Of a DNA stretch of 64,000 nucleotides, positions 35,882-45,022 are shown piece after piece (the first letter of the stretch is position 1; every line of letters starts with the position of its first letter). The notes beneath the pieces are model-generated. The model saw only the letters and a list, made by a program, of their open reading frames with translations. It had not been told where the DNA came from and did no database searches. The DNA is from Nocardia rosealba (lineage in GTDB: Bacteria; Actinomycetota; Actinomycetes; Mycobacteriales; Mycobacteriaceae), in NCBI RefSeq assembly GCF_020216065.1, contig NZ_JAIWNA010000001.1, positions 496,001 through 560,000 on the forward strand, written 5' to 3'. A program made the translations under genes and the position numbers.

Positions 35882-36622
35882 ATGCGCAAGCTCTACGTGA
35901 TCGGTATCGGTGCGGGCGACCCCGACCAGGTGACGATGCAGGCAGTCAAGGCCATGCGGCGCGCCGAGGCGTTCTTCGTGATCGGCAAGGGCGCCGAGAA
36001 GCAGGAACTCGTCGACGTGCGCACCGCGATCCTGGCCGAGTACGTCGACGGCCCGCACCGGGTGCTCGAGATCGCCGACCCGCCACGCGACCGCGCACCC
36101 GCCGACTACACCGGTGTGGTGCAGGACTGGCACAAACGGCGCGCGGTGCTGCTGGAAGAGGCCTTCGAGCAGGTGAACGGCGACGGCGCGATCCTCGTCT
36201 GGGGCGATCCGGCCCTCTACGACAGCACCCTGCGCATGGTGGAGCGGGTGCTCGACCGTGGGCGGGTTCGGTTCGATTACGAGGTGATCCCCGGCGTCAC
36301 CAGCGTCGCGGCGCTGGCCGCCGCCCACCGGGTGGTGCTGCACCGCATCGGCGAACCCGTGCACATCACCACCGGGCGCAAGCTGCGCGAAGAAGGCCTC
36401 GGTCCGGGTTCGACGGTGGTGATGCTCGACGGCGAATGCTCGTTCACCGAGGTGCCCGGCGACGATATCCACATCTGGTGGGGCGCCTATCTCGGTATGC
36501 CCGACGAGATATTGATCGAAGGCAATCTGCGCGAGGTGGAGAAATCCATTCTCGAACGTCGTGCGCGATCGCGCGCCGAAAAGGGCTGGATCATGGACGT
36601 CTACCTGTTGCGGTCCGAATAG
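35882..36622 (+). CDS. cobF: Precorrin-6A synthase (deacetylating)
   Basis: 246 residues of the tetrapyrrole methylase fold: N-terminal [15 protein letters not shown] for S-adenosylmethionine binding and [16 protein letters not shown] in the middle. The [13 protein letters not shown] and [12 protein letters not shown] segments distinguish CobF. It methylates C1 of precorrin-5 with loss of acetate in aerobic cobalamin synthesis. It stands apart from other cob genes in this window. No ribosome site is seen before ATG at 35882, so translation may be leaderless. A DNA glycosylase gene follows after 14 bases. Confidence 0.94.
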   Translation: MRKLYVIGIGAGDPDQVTMQAVKAMRRAEAFFVIGKGAEKQELVDVRTAILAEYVDGPHRVLEIADPPRDRAPADYTGVVQDWHKRRAVLLEEAFEQVNGDGAILVWGDPALYDSTLRMVERVLDRGRVRFDYEVIPGVTSVAALAAAHRVVLHRIGEPVHITTGRKLREEGLGPGSTVVMLDGECSFTEVPGDDIHIWWGAYLGMPDEILIEGNLREVEKSILERRARSRAEKGWIMDVYLLRSE

Positions 36623-36636
36623 CTAGACTGACCTTT

Positions 36637-37506
36637 GTGCCCGAGTTACCCGAGGTAGAGGCGTTGGCGCAGTTCCTCCGGGATCATGCGGTCGGTGCGG
36701 TGGTGGGTCGCGTCGACGTGGCCGCGTTGAGTGCGGTGAAGACATTCGATCCGCCGGTGACCGCGCTGTCCGGCCGGGACGTGACCGGTGCGGGCCGGTG
36801 GGGCAAGTTTCTCGGAATGGACTGCGGTGGGCTGTGGTTGATCACCCACCTGTCACGTGGCGGCTGGTTGCGGTGGGTCGACGAACCGAATCCGTTGCCG
36901 CCCAAGCCTGGCGGTAAGAGCCCGCTCGCCTTGCGCGTGCATTTCTTCACTCCCGAAGGCGCGACGCCCGCCATCGACCTCACCGAGGCGGGAACCAAGA
37001 AACGCCTCGCGGTGTACATAGTGGAGGATCCGCAGTCGGTTCCGGGCATCGCCCGGCTCGGTCCCGACGCGCTCGCGGTGACCGAGGACGAATTCGCGGC
37101 CCTGCTGCGGGGCACATCGCAGCGCATCAAGACCGCACTGGTTGATCAGACCCTGCTGGCCGGTATCGGCAATGCCTATTCCGACGAGATACTGCACACC
37201 GCACGCATTTCGCCGTTCGCGAATACGAAAACGATGCCCGCCGAAACTGTTTCGCAGTTGTACGCGGCGATGCGTTCGGTATTGCTCGATGCCGTCGACC
37301 GTTCGACCGGGCAGGACGCGGCCCGGTTGAAGGGGGAGAAGCGATCCGGCATGCGGGTGCACGCCAGGACCGGGCAGCCGTGTCCGGTGTGTGGCGACAC
37401 GGTACGCGAGGTGTCCTACGCGGAGCGCTCTTTTCAGTACTGCCCGACCTGTCAGACCGGCGGCAAGGTGCTCGCCGACCGGCGGATGTCGCGGTTGCTC
37501 AAGTAG
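36637..37506 (+). CDS. Fpg/Nei family DNA glycosylase
   Basis: 289 residues. After the GTG start the mature N-terminus is PELPEVE, giving the catalytic Pro and Glu. The helix-two-turn-helix region (LVDQTLLAGIGNAYSDEIL) and a C-terminal zinc finger C-x2-C-x16-C-x2-C (CPVCG ... CPTC) ending near DRRMSRLLK are complete. It excises oxidised bases and nicks the DNA backbone. A TAGACT hexamer lies 7 bases before the GTG, so it could also be transcribed as a leaderless message. Whether it is Fpg- or Nei-like in substrate choice cannot be told here. Confidence 0.94.
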   Translation: MPELPEVEALAQFLRDHAVGAVVGRVDVAALSAVKTFDPPVTALSGRDVTGAGRWGKFLGMDCGGLWLITHLSRGGWLRWVDEPNPLPPKPGGKSPLALRVHFFTPEGATPAIDLTEAGTKKRLAVYIVEDPQSVPGIARLGPDALAVTEDEFAALLRGTSQRIKTALVDQTLLAGIGNAYSDEILHTARISPFANTKTMPAETVSQLYAAMRSVLLDAVDRSTGQDAARLKGEKRSGMRVHARTGQPCPVCGDTVREVSYAERSFQYCPTCQTGGKVLADRRMSRLLK

Positions 37507-38940
37507 TCAGCGGTCCCGCCAGGTTTCCAGCAGCCGTAACCAGAATTCGCTGACCGTGGGAAACGCGGGTACCGCGTGCCACAGGGTGTCCAGTGGCACT
37601 CGCCCGACCACCGCGATGGTGGCGGCGTGCAATTGTTCGCCCATGTCGGGCCCGACGAAAGTGGCGCCGAGAAGGCGGTTTTCGGTGGTGTCGACGACGA
37701 TCTTCGCGCGGCCGTGGAAATCGTCGCGCGACAATGCGGAACCGGCTACCGAGATATCCATTTCCACGGTGTCGACCGCGTATCCGGCCTTGCGGGCCTG
37801 CTGCTCGGTGAGGCCGATGGCGGCGAGTTCCGGTGCGGTGTAGACGACTTGGGGAATCTGCTCGTGGTCGGCGGTCGCGGTGTAGCGGCTCTTGTCCAGC
37901 GGCGTGCCCTGTGCGCGAGCGGCGATGACATCCCCGCACACGCGGGCCTGGTATTTGCCCATATGCGTCAGTGCCGCACGGTGGTTCACATCGCCCACCG
38001 CGTACAGCCATTCTCCGGGAACACCACGGACAGTCAGGTGATCGTCGACGTCGAGATAGCCTGCCGACAGGCCGACCGTGTCCAGGCCGAGGTCGTCGGT
38101 CGCGGGTGCGCGGCCGGTCGCGACGACCAGTTCGTCGGCCTCCAGCTCACCGTTGTCGAGCACCAGCGTGACCGGGCCGCCGTGGATGCGGCCGACCCCG
38201 GTGTCGGCGGGGTCGCGGCGCGACACCATCAACGGCTGGGTGTTCAGGCGAACCTCGACGCCCTTGTCGCGCAGACCTCGCAGCACCAGATCGGCGGCGA
38301 AGGGCTCCACCCGTGGCAGCAACCGGTCACCGCGCACCAGCATGGTCACCTCGGCCGCGCCGAGTTCGATCAGCCAGGTCGCCGTCTCGCACGCGACGAC
38401 ACCGCCGCCGATGATCGCGACCCGGGTCGGTACGACCGTCAGATTGGTCGCGTCGCGCGAGGTCCAGGGCAGGGCATCGCGCAGACCGGGAGTGTCGGGA
38501 ATCGCGGCTGTTGTTCCGGTCGCGATCACGACAGCGTGCCTGGCGCGCAGTTCCCGCACCCCCGCGTCGGTGTGCACTTCGACCAGCCGCTCCCCGGCGA
38601 GCCTGGCCGCACCGCGTATCGGGTCGATGCGCGCCGATTTCGCCCAGTCGACCTGGGAGGTGTCGTCGCGGTGGTGGACGAAGGTGTCGCGGCGGGCCAG
38701 CACATCGGCCACCTCGGGGCCGCTCGCCGTCAGCCCGGGTAGCCCGGCGGCGAGATCGAGCACGGCGCCTGTGCGCAGCAGTGTCTTGCTGGGAATGCAC
38801 GCCCAGTAGCTGCATTCGCCGCCGAACAGTTCCCGTTCCACGAGCGCGGCGGTGCGGTCGCTGCCCGCGATGGCGTACGCGGCGGCGTTCTCGCCCGCCG
38901 GGCCGCCACCGATCACGATGACGTCGTACTCGTCGGTCAC
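37507..38940 (-). CDS. FAD-dependent pyridine nucleotide-disulfide oxidoreductase
   Basis: 477 residues, GTG start. The N-terminal FAD fold has VIVIGGGPAGENAAA; the redox pair is Cys-x4-Cys in GGECSYWACIPSK; the NAD(P) fold has VAIIGGGVVACETA; a second FAD site is LYAVGDVNHRA. The C-terminal dimerisation domain lacks the usual His-Glu pair of lipoamide or glutathione reductases (VPAFPTVSEFWLRLL instead of HAHPTLSE), so the electron acceptor is uncertain. Its GTG overlaps the stop of a DUF2630 gene (GTGA). It ends directly against the glycosylase gene with no gap. Confidence 0.92.
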   Translation of the reverse strand: MTDEYDVIVIGGGPAGENAAAYAIAGSDRTAALVERELFGGECSYWACIPSKTLLRTGAVLDLAAGLPGLTASGPEVADVLARRDTFVHHRDDTSQVDWAKSARIDPIRGAARLAGERLVEVHTDAGVRELRARHAVVIATGTTAAIPDTPGLRDALPWTSRDATNLTVVPTRVAIIGGGVVACETATWLIELGAAEVTMLVRGDRLLPRVEPFAADLVLRGLRDKGVEVRLNTQPLMVSRRDPADTGVGRIHGGPVTLVLDNGELEADELVVATGRAPATDDLGLDTVGLSAGYLDVDDHLTVRGVPGEWLYAVGDVNHRAALTHMGKYQARVCGDVIAARAQGTPLDKSRYTATADHEQIPQVVYTAPELAAIGLTEQQARKAGYAVDTVEMDISVAGSALSRDDFHGRAKIVVDTTENRLLGATFVGPDMGEQLHAATIAVVGRVPLDTLWHAVPAFPTVSEFWLRLLETWRDR

Positions 38941-39182
38941 TGCAAGTAGCCCTCGACCTCACGGGGCGAGCGCATCTCGGTGTCTTCGGGGGAGGCGTCG
39001 GCGCCTGCGCGGGCGCGGCGCTGCCGCAGCAGATCCCAGGCCTGATCGAGCATCACTTCCAGCTGGGCGAGCTGCTTGCGCTCGCTGACCGGGTCGATCT
39101 CGCCCGCCGTCGCCTTGGACCGCAGTTCGTGTTCTTCGTCGACCAGCTGCTTGATCTTGGCCAGGATGTCCTGATCGGTCAT
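38937..39182 (-). CDS. DUF2630 family protein
   Basis: 81 residues: MTDQDILAKIKQLVDEE, then KQLAQLEVMLDQAWDLLRQR, ending REVEGYLQ. This length, helical pattern and ending fit the DUF2630 family of small actinobacterial proteins of unknown function. It probably forms a coiled-coil hairpin. It is translationally coupled (GTGA) to the downstream flavin oxidoreductase gene. Confidence 0.88.
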   Translation of the reverse strand: MTDQDILAKIKQLVDEEHELRSKATAGEIDPVSERKQLAQLEVMLDQAWDLLRQRRARAGADASPEDTEMRSPREVEGYLQ

Positions 39183-39252
39183 GTCTCACCACTTCGATTC
39201 TCGGAGGGGTAGTGCCGGGCGAACCGCGACCCGCGCGGGGTCCTGGTCCATG

Positions 39253-40635
39253 CTACGACCGCCGGGTGACATGAGCGGCGAGACAGTCGGCCGCGATCGG
39301 GACGGCCCGGGCCAATTCGGCGCTGGTCAGGGCCGTGTAACCGAGGGCGACACCGAACTTGTGCGGCGTGGCGAGGTGATGGCGGGCCAGCCCGTCGAGC
39401 AGGACCCCGCGGCTCCGGGCGGCATCGACCGCGGCGGCCTCGGCGCCGGCGTCGGGCAGTTCGACGACCACGTGCGAGCCGGCGTCGTCACCGAGGACGG
39501 GCAGGCCCCGGTCGGCGAGCTCACCGACGAGCAGGGCGCGCCGTGGCGGGACCACCCGGCGCAGGCGACGCAGATGCCGGGCGAGGTCGCCGTTGCGGGC
39601 GAATTCGGCGAGCACCAGTTGGCCGGCCGAGCTCGGTGAACTGCCGATGCGGGCGCGGTGCGCGAGGACGGCCTCGGTGATGTCGGGACGAGCGACGAGC
39701 CAGCCGACACCGAGGGTGGGGGCGATGATCTTGCTCGTGGTGCCGAGGTGGACCACCACGTCCGGGGCCATCGCCGCGAGCAGGGGCAAGGGTGCGGTGT
39801 CGTAGCGCAATTCGCCGTCGTAGTCGTCCTCGATGACCAGAGTGCCGGTGCTGCGGGCGAATTCGACCAGTTCCACCCGGCGCCGGGCAGGCATCCGCGC
39901 ACCCATCGGAAACTGGTGTGCCGGTGTGCAATACACAGCGCGAACACCCGGTGGAATCCGGTCGACACACAGTCCGTGCGCGTCGACGGGCACCGGGAGC
40001 ACCGTCGTCCCCGCGGCCTGGAACGCGCCGACAGCGCGTAGATAGCCGGGGTCTTCGATGGCCACGGTGTCGCCGGGACGGAGCAGGGCCGCGGCGAGTT
40101 CGCCGACGGCGGTGCTCGTGCCCGCGGTCGCCAGGACCACCGACGACGCGCCCGCGGCCAGTCCGCGATGCCGGAGCAGATGCTCGGCGACGGCATCGCG
40201 ATAGCCGGGCTCACCCGCTCGATCCTTGCGGGCCTCGGGTGCGCGGTCACCGGCCGAGCGCCACGCGCGACGCCAGGCCGCGCGGTCGAGGGCCTCGATG
40301 CACGGTGCGCCTGCGGCGAGGTCGAGCAGGGTCGGTGCGTCCGCGATGCCCTTCATCGCGACGGTGCTCGGCGGTGCTGTCGCGGGGGCGGTGCTCAGGT
40401 AGGTGCCGGACCCGCGTCGACCGGTGAGCCAGCCCTCGGCGTGCAATTGGTCGTAGGCGGCGGCGATCACGGCCCGGCTCACTCCCAGCCGTTGCGCGAG
40501 GGTGCGCGAGGGCGGTAGCCGGTCGCCGACGCGTAGGACGCGGGTGGTCGCGGCGGTGCGCAGGGCATCGGCCACCTGTACCGACAGGGGTTCGGCGGCG
40601 GAGCGGTCGAGCGGGATCGGGAAGTCGTCGAGCAT
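39253..40635 (-). CDS. MocR/PdxR-type GntR-aminotransferase regulator
   Basis: 460 residues. A GntR winged helix occupies residues 1-80 (LPPSRTLAQRLGVSRAVI, EGWLTGRRGSGTYL). A fold-type I aminotransferase domain fills the rest, with IEDDYDGELRYD and the PLP lysine in GTTSKIIAPTLGVGW. Such regulators sense pyridoxal phosphate or amino compounds. It is divergent from a PNPOx-like gene, and ATTGGAC occurs twice in the gap. Whether it controls vitamin B6 metabolism or the neighbouring flavoprotein is inferred from position. Confidence 0.93.
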   Translation of the reverse strand: MLDDFPIPLDRSAAEPLSVQVADALRTAATTRVLRVGDRLPPSRTLAQRLGVSRAVIAAAYDQLHAEGWLTGRRGSGTYLSTAPATAPPSTVAMKGIADAPTLLDLAAGAPCIEALDRAAWRRAWRSAGDRAPEARKDRAGEPGYRDAVAEHLLRHRGLAAGASSVVLATAGTSTAVGELAAALLRPGDTVAIEDPGYLRAVGAFQAAGTTVLPVPVDAHGLCVDRIPPGVRAVYCTPAHQFPMGARMPARRRVELVEFARSTGTLVIEDDYDGELRYDTAPLPLLAAMAPDVVVHLGTTSKIIAPTLGVGWLVARPDITEAVLAHRARIGSSPSSAGQLVLAEFARNGDLARHLRRLRRVVPPRRALLVGELADRGLPVLGDDAGSHVVVELPDAGAEAAAVDAARSRGVLLDGLARHHLATPHKFGVALGYTALTSAELARAVPIAADCLAAHVTRRS

Positions 40636-40647
40636 CGCCCACCTCTG

Positions 40648-40678
40648 ATTGGACTGTCGTTCCTGCGTCGAATTGGAC
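40648..40678. promoter_or_regulatory. ATTGGAC direct repeats, likely MocR operator
   Basis: ATTGGAC at 40648-40654 and 40672-40678, 24 bases apart, in the 79-base gap between the divergent MocR and PNPOx-like genes. Paired direct repeats are the usual site layout for MocR/PdxR regulators. Confidence 0.6.
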
Positions 40679-40714
40679 CTGTGCGAAGGCCAATCGTGCG
40701 GCGATGCTCATCTT

Positions 40715-41404
40715 ATGAGCACGCACACCAGAACGCCGCTGTCCCCGACCCCGCGCACCACGGTGACCAGATCCAAGGAACGCGCCCGCAGCGACCGGGC
40801 CGAACTGGACGCGGTGCTCGACGCGGGACTGATCTGCCACCTCGGAGTCGTGCTCGGTGGTTCGCCGGTGGTGCTGCCGACCGTGTACGGCCGGGCGGGC
40901 GACACGATCTACCTGCACGGTTCCACCGGTGCGGGCAATATGCGCGCCGCCATCGGCACCGACATCAGCATCGCGGTGACCCATGTCGACGGCCTGATCT
41001 ATGCCCGCTCCGCCATGCACTTCTCGATGAACTACCGGTCGGCGGTGGTGCGTGGGCGGGCCGAACTCGTCACCGACGAGGACGAACGTCTCGAAGCGCT
41101 GCGGGTGATCGTCGAGCACGCGGCGCCCGGATCCTGGGACCGTGTCCGCCCGCCCAGCCGCAAGGAGATGGCGGCCACGATGGTGCTGGCTCTCGACCTC
41201 ACCGAGGCGTCGGTGAAAGTCCGGACCGGCGGGCCGAAGGACGACGAGGACGACATCGCCGCAGGCGGGGTGTGGGCCGGGGAGCTCCCGCTGCGGCAGG
41301 TGTGGGGTGTGCCGGTGCCGTCGGCGGACCTCGAACCGGGGATCGGGGTGCCCGCCGGTGTGGTGGATCGGGTGGATTCGGCGATGCCGGTCGCGCTGCG
41401 GTAG
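40715..41404 (+). CDS. Pyridoxamine 5'-phosphate oxidase-related FMN-binding protein
   Basis: 229 residues. The PNPOx-like split-barrel fold is indicated by LICHLGVVLGGSPVVLPTVY, DTIYLHGSTGAGNM and HFSMNYRSAVVRGRAELV. Proteins of this group bind FMN or F420 and include nitroreductases and heme-degrading enzymes, so PNP oxidation itself is not assured. It runs divergent from a MocR regulator with repeated half-sites in between. ATG at 40715 has no strong ribosome site. Confidence 0.88.
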   Translation: MSTHTRTPLSPTPRTTVTRSKERARSDRAELDAVLDAGLICHLGVVLGGSPVVLPTVYGRAGDTIYLHGSTGAGNMRAAIGTDISIAVTHVDGLIYARSAMHFSMNYRSAVVRGRAELVTDEDERLEALRVIVEHAAPGSWDRVRPPSRKEMAATMVLALDLTEASVKVRTGGPKDDEDDIAAGGVWAGELPLRQVWGVPVPSADLEPGIGVPAGVVDRVDSAMPVALR

Positions 41405-41548
41405 GGAAGGGGTCGACGTTCCGCAGACTGCTGCGGATGGTCGTCGGGCTGGGTGATTCGATCAGTCGCGTAGTGCGGCGATGGAGTCGCGCGATTCGCT
41501 CGTCGTGGCACCTCGGTGGGCGGGTGCGCGCTCGGTACAGTCCCGCTT

Positions 41549-42238
41549 ATGCCGTCGAGTCCGCTCAGCGGGGGCGAGCCGCCCGAACAGTTGTCGTGCA
41601 CCGAGGATCGGGTGGTGGACGCGGCCCTGGCAGTGCTCGACGAGGGTGGGGCGGGTGCGCTCACGGTCGAGGCGGTTGCGGAGCGACTCGGCGTCGACCC
41701 GGCCGCGCTGGCTTGCGATCGGAGCGGACTGGAACGGGCCGCCATCGAACGTGTGCTCTCGAACGTGCGGCTCGGGCCGCTCTACGACCGGGGCGTCGAG
41801 TGGGTCTCGGCGGTGATCCAGTTGGCGCTGAGTATGCGGTCGCGGCTGTGGGAGCATCCGGCGGTCGCGGTGCTGATGATGTCGGGTCCGCACGACGGTC
41901 CGGCGGCGGACGGGCCCGCCGCACGCGATATCGAAGAGGCGTTGTTCGCCTGCTTCGCGCGCGGTGGTCTGCATACGCAGATGCGGGCGCACGGGGTGTA
42001 CGCGGTGCTCGTCTATGTCCTCGGTTCGACGGCGCTCGATATCGCCGAGACGAACGGAATTCCGCCGCTGCCTACTGATTCGGAGCGGATCGCGCGCCGG
42101 CGCGAGCAGCTCAGGGACCTGGATGTGGATCGCTGGACGCGTACCGCCGCGCATGTGGACGAGATCGCGGCGTGGACATCCGTCGACCAATTCGTCTGGG
42201 GGCTGAGGGTTCTGCTCGTGGGTATGACGGCGAATTGA
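41549..42238 (+). CDS. TetR-like regulator with atypical HTH
   Basis: 229 residues. The start (VVDAALAVLDEGGAGALTVE, then AERLGVDPAALACDRSG) has the spacing of a TetR HTH, but the usual recognition helix ending in Tyr-x-His-Phe is replaced by ALACDRSGLE. Residues after 70 are helical, as in TetR ligand domains. A TACAGT hexamer lies 8 bases before ATG at 41549, consistent with a leaderless transcript. It is convergent with the acyltransferase-like gene. DNA binding is less certain than for the other TetR proteins here. Confidence 0.75.
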   Translation: MPSSPLSGGEPPEQLSCTEDRVVDAALAVLDEGGAGALTVEAVAERLGVDPAALACDRSGLERAAIERVLSNVRLGPLYDRGVEWVSAVIQLALSMRSRLWEHPAVAVLMMSGPHDGPAADGPAARDIEEALFACFARGGLHTQMRAHGVYAVLVYVLGSTALDIAETNGIPPLPTDSERIARRREQLRDLDVDRWTRTAAHVDEIAAWTSVDQFVWGLRVLLVGMTAN

Positions 42239-42266
42239 GTTGCTGCGACCCGGAGGCCACGCGATC

Positions 42267-43547
42267 TCACCAGGGCTCGGCGGACAACCCGGCCTTCGAC
42301 AGCACGAGATCCGCTGCAGCGGTGAGTGATTCGTGTGTGTCCAAGCTGACGAGCGCCAGCGTGTAGGTGTCGGCCAGACGGGAGAGGTAACCGGAGAGGC
42401 GAGTACGTGGAAAATCCGTGATGCCCGGATGGATCGCGCGGGCGGCCACGCGGGTGCATTCGTGCGGGCCGACAGTGCGCAGGGCGTCGGGCATTGTGCC
42501 GATATTGGAGCACAGGATGTCGCGCTCACCAGCACCTTTGCTGAGCTTGTACGCCAAGCGATCAGGGAGTACCTGCAGGATTTCTTCGGGCAGCCCGGCG
42601 GGCGCCGACATGCGGCGCAGATAGGCGTCGCGGGCTTTGACGCGAATCGTCTCCGGGGTGTCGGCGCGGTCGATCCGGATCTCGGTCACGGCGAGATCGT
42701 TGTCCACGCGCGGTTCGTCGCGGGTGTCCACCGGCAGGCTCGCGGTGATGGTGTCGGCACCGAAGCCGTTCTCCCACAGAATGTTCGCGACCAGATAGAT
42801 GAACAGGCTGTTCGGTGTGCCACCGGCTTCCGCTGCGACGGAATCCCATCGTCCCGCGTCGAAAGCCAGCAGGGAGCTGCGGACGGTGCGACCTGGAGCC
42901 GCCGCGGGAACGATGGTCTCGGGCGGTCGGGGAACACCGTTGCGCAGTGCGCGCGCGGTCCCGCCGAGCACCGTGGCCCACTGCGTCCGAGCATCGGCCC
43001 AGTCCGAACGGGCCTCGTCCGCGGACCGTTCGCGGCGCCGGTCTCGTGCGGTGGAGGCGACCGCAGTCGACGCATGTTCTGTAGGTGTGCCGTTCAGCGA
43101 TCGCAAGGCCAGCGCGACGGCGTGGATCAGTCCGCGTGCGTCGGCGAGGGCGTGCGAACAGGTCAGGGCGACAACGGTTCCGCCGTCTGCCAGAGGCGCC
43201 GCTGACAACCGCCAACCGGGGAAGAACTCGGGATCGAGGTCGGCGCCGAGCGTATCCGCCCACGGCAGGATTTCCCCCTCACGCAGGGGAGCGCGGTCGG
43301 CATCGGCCGCGAGGTAGTCGAGCGGGTGGGCGCGGACGGTGGGTTGCCAGGCACGTCGGGCGCCGGGAACGCGGACGCGGACGACTCTGCGGCCCAGCGG
43401 ACCATGACTCAGCTCGTGGTGGATCTGTCGCAGCAGAGCCGGACCCATCGTGTCCGGCGTTCGCCACAGTCCCTGCAGGGCGATCGGCGTGCCCATTCCC
43501 CGATGGGTACGCAGGAAGATCTCGTCGACGACGGTCAGGCGGTCCAT
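42267..43547 (-). CDS. Condensation/WS-DGAT-fold acyltransferase-like protein
   Basis: 426 residues. CSHALADARG at about residue 135 fits the HxxxD motif of the chloramphenicol acetyltransferase/condensation superfamily, which includes wax ester synthases and NRPS condensation domains. The C-terminal half has SNIGTMPDALRTVG, like the SNVPG region of WS/DGAT proteins. No PCP or A domain accompanies it. It overlaps the upstream crotonase gene by one base (TAATG), so the two are coupled; an acyl-CoA substrate is a reasonable inference. I do not recognise a characterised orthologue. Confidence 0.7.
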   Translation of the reverse strand: MDRLTVVDEIFLRTHRGMGTPIALQGLWRTPDTMGPALLRQIHHELSHGPLGRRVVRVRVPGARRAWQPTVRAHPLDYLAADADRAPLREGEILPWADTLGADLDPEFFPGWRLSAAPLADGGTVVALTCSHALADARGLIHAVALALRSLNGTPTEHASTAVASTARDRRRERSADEARSDWADARTQWATVLGGTARALRNGVPRPPETIVPAAAPGRTVRSSLLAFDAGRWDSVAAEAGGTPNSLFIYLVANILWENGFGADTITASLPVDTRDEPRVDNDLAVTEIRIDRADTPETIRVKARDAYLRRMSAPAGLPEEILQVLPDRLAYKLSKGAGERDILCSNIGTMPDALRTVGPHECTRVAARAIHPGITDFPRTRLSGYLSRLADTYTLALVSLDTHESLTAAADLVLSKAGLSAEPW

Positions 43548-44335
43548 TACGACGTGGAGGCGGCGCCGTGCCTGCCCGCGCCCGCGGCGAAGCGGGCCGC
43601 GCCCTCGAGCGCACCATCGGCGAGAGCCTTGACACCGTGCGCGAATTCGATGCGCAGCGCCTCGTCCTCGGAATGACCGACCTGGTCGTACACGGATTCG
43701 CGGTCGGAACGCAGGCAGGTCTGCGGGAGCGCCGCGAGTTGCCGGGCCAGCTCCTCGGCCACCCGACGCGCATCCCCGGTGGGAACCACGCGGGTGACCA
43801 GCCCCATCTGCAACGCTTCGGGCGCGCTCACCGGCCGACCGGTGAGAATCATGTCCAGCGCCCGCCCCTCGCCGACGATGCGCGGCAGCCGCACCGTGCC
43901 GCCATCGATGAGCGGTACTCCCCAACGGCGGCAGAACACGCCGAACACGGCGTCCTGTTCGGCGACCCGCAGGTCACACCACAGCGCCAGCTCGAGCCCA
44001 CCGGCTACCGCGTGCCCGGACACCGCCGCGATCACCGGTTTGGACAGCCGCATCCTGGTGGGGCCCATCGGTCCGTCACCGTCGGGCGTCGCCTGGTTGC
44101 TGCGGTCGGTGCCGAGCGATTTCAGATCGGCGCCGGCGCAGAACGTGCCGTGCTCGCCCCACAGCACCGCCACCGAGGCGGTCGGGTCGGCGTCGAACGC
44201 GCGGAAAGCGTCGGCCAGGGCGCGGGCCGTCGGCCCGTCGACGGCGTTGCGGGCGTGGGGACGGTTCAGGATCACCGTGGTGACGGGCCCCGCCTTCTCG
44301 ACACGCACCGAATCGGACGCGGGACCTGAGCTCAT
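43547..44335 (-). CDS. Enoyl-CoA hydratase/isomerase (crotonase) family protein
   Basis: 262 residues. The crotonase core is clear: NRPHARNAVDG, GTFCAGADLKSLG (oxyanion loop), and VAGGLELALWCDLRVAEQDA. The Glu at the usual second catalytic position is not obvious (WGVPLIDGGTVRLPR), so the exact reaction is uncertain. It is coupled to an acyltransferase-like gene downstream and is divergent from a TetR gene; an 11-base imperfect palindrome in the gap suggests repression. The acyl-CoA dehydrogenase beyond the TetR gene may belong to the same pathway. Confidence 0.93.
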   Translation of the reverse strand: MSSGPASDSVRVEKAGPVTTVILNRPHARNAVDGPTARALADAFRAFDADPTASVAVLWGEHGTFCAGADLKSLGTDRSNQATPDGDGPMGPTRMRLSKPVIAAVSGHAVAGGLELALWCDLRVAEQDAVFGVFCRRWGVPLIDGGTVRLPRIVGEGRALDMILTGRPVSAPEALQMGLVTRVVPTGDARRVAEELARQLAALPQTCLRSDRESVYDQVGHSEDEALRIEFAHGVKALADGALEGAARFAAGAGRHGAASTS

Positions 44336-44368
44336 AGCTCGACCATACGACGAAACCCACCCTTGTGT

Positions 44369-44397
44369 GAAGAGGTGAATCGGTGGTTCACTTCTTC
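44369..44397. promoter_or_regulatory. Palindromic operator before the TetR gene
   Basis: GAAGAGGTGAA (44369-44379) and TTCACTTCTTC (44387-44397) are inverted repeats with 10 of 11 bases matching and a 7-base centre. The site ends 2 bases before the ATG of the TetR gene and lies 34 bases from the crotonase start. It is well placed to control both directions. Confidence 0.65.
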
Positions 44398-44399
44398 GT

Positions 44400-45005
44400 A
44401 TGGTGTACCGGAGGACGCCCGCCGTGCAGGCCCGGCTCGACGCGCAGCGAGCGCTGATCGTGCAGGGTGCGACGGCCGTGCTCTCGCGCGACGGGTTCGC
44501 CGGCTTGTCGATGGCCGCGGTAGCGGCGGAGGCGGGTATCGCTACCGGCACGGTGTACAAGCAGTTCGAGAACAAGGCCGCGCTGGTGTCGGCCGTGTTC
44601 GAGAAGGTCGTCGCCCGCGAGGTCGCCGCGGTGCGCGCGGCGGTCGCCGAGGGCGACGTGGTGCAGCGGGTCAGCGCGGCCGTGGAGACCTTCGCCGGGC
44701 GTGCGCTCAAGAACCCGAAACTCGCCTACGTGCTGCTGGCCGAGCCCGTCGACGCCGCCGTCGACGTGCAACGCCTGGAGTTCCGCCGAGCCTTCACCGC
44801 CTCGTTCGAAGCGGCCATCACCCACGGCGTCGCCGAAGGCGCGCTGCCGCCGCAGGATTCGCACCTGTCCGCGGCCGCGCTCGTCGGCGCCATCGGGGAG
44901 GTGCTCGTCGGCCCCCTCGCCACGGCCCCGCCCGCCGAGTCCGTCGTTCCCGAACTGGTCGCTTTCGCCGTTCGCGCGCTCGGTGCGCGCCCGGAATCGT
45001 TGTAG
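44400..45005 (+). CDS. TetR family transcriptional regulator
   Basis: 201 residues. The HTH is canonical (VLSRDGFAGLSMAAVAAEAG, then IATGTVYKQFENKAAL). It lies between a divergent crotonase gene and a downstream acyl-CoA dehydrogenase gene 17 bases away, with a palindrome directly upstream. This context suggests an acyl-CoA- or fatty acid-responsive repressor; the ligand is inferred only from neighbours. No ribosome site precedes the ATG because the palindrome occupies that space, so a leaderless or weakly translated message is possible. Confidence 0.92.
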   Translation: MVYRRTPAVQARLDAQRALIVQGATAVLSRDGFAGLSMAAVAAEAGIATGTVYKQFENKAALVSAVFEKVVAREVAAVRAAVAEGDVVQRVSAAVETFAGRALKNPKLAYVLLAEPVDAAVDVQRLEFRRAFTASFEAAITHGVAEGALPPQDSHLSAAALVGAIGEVLVGPLATAPPAESVVPELVAFAVRALGARPESL

Positions 45006-45022
45006 CCCTAAGGAGTTCCGCC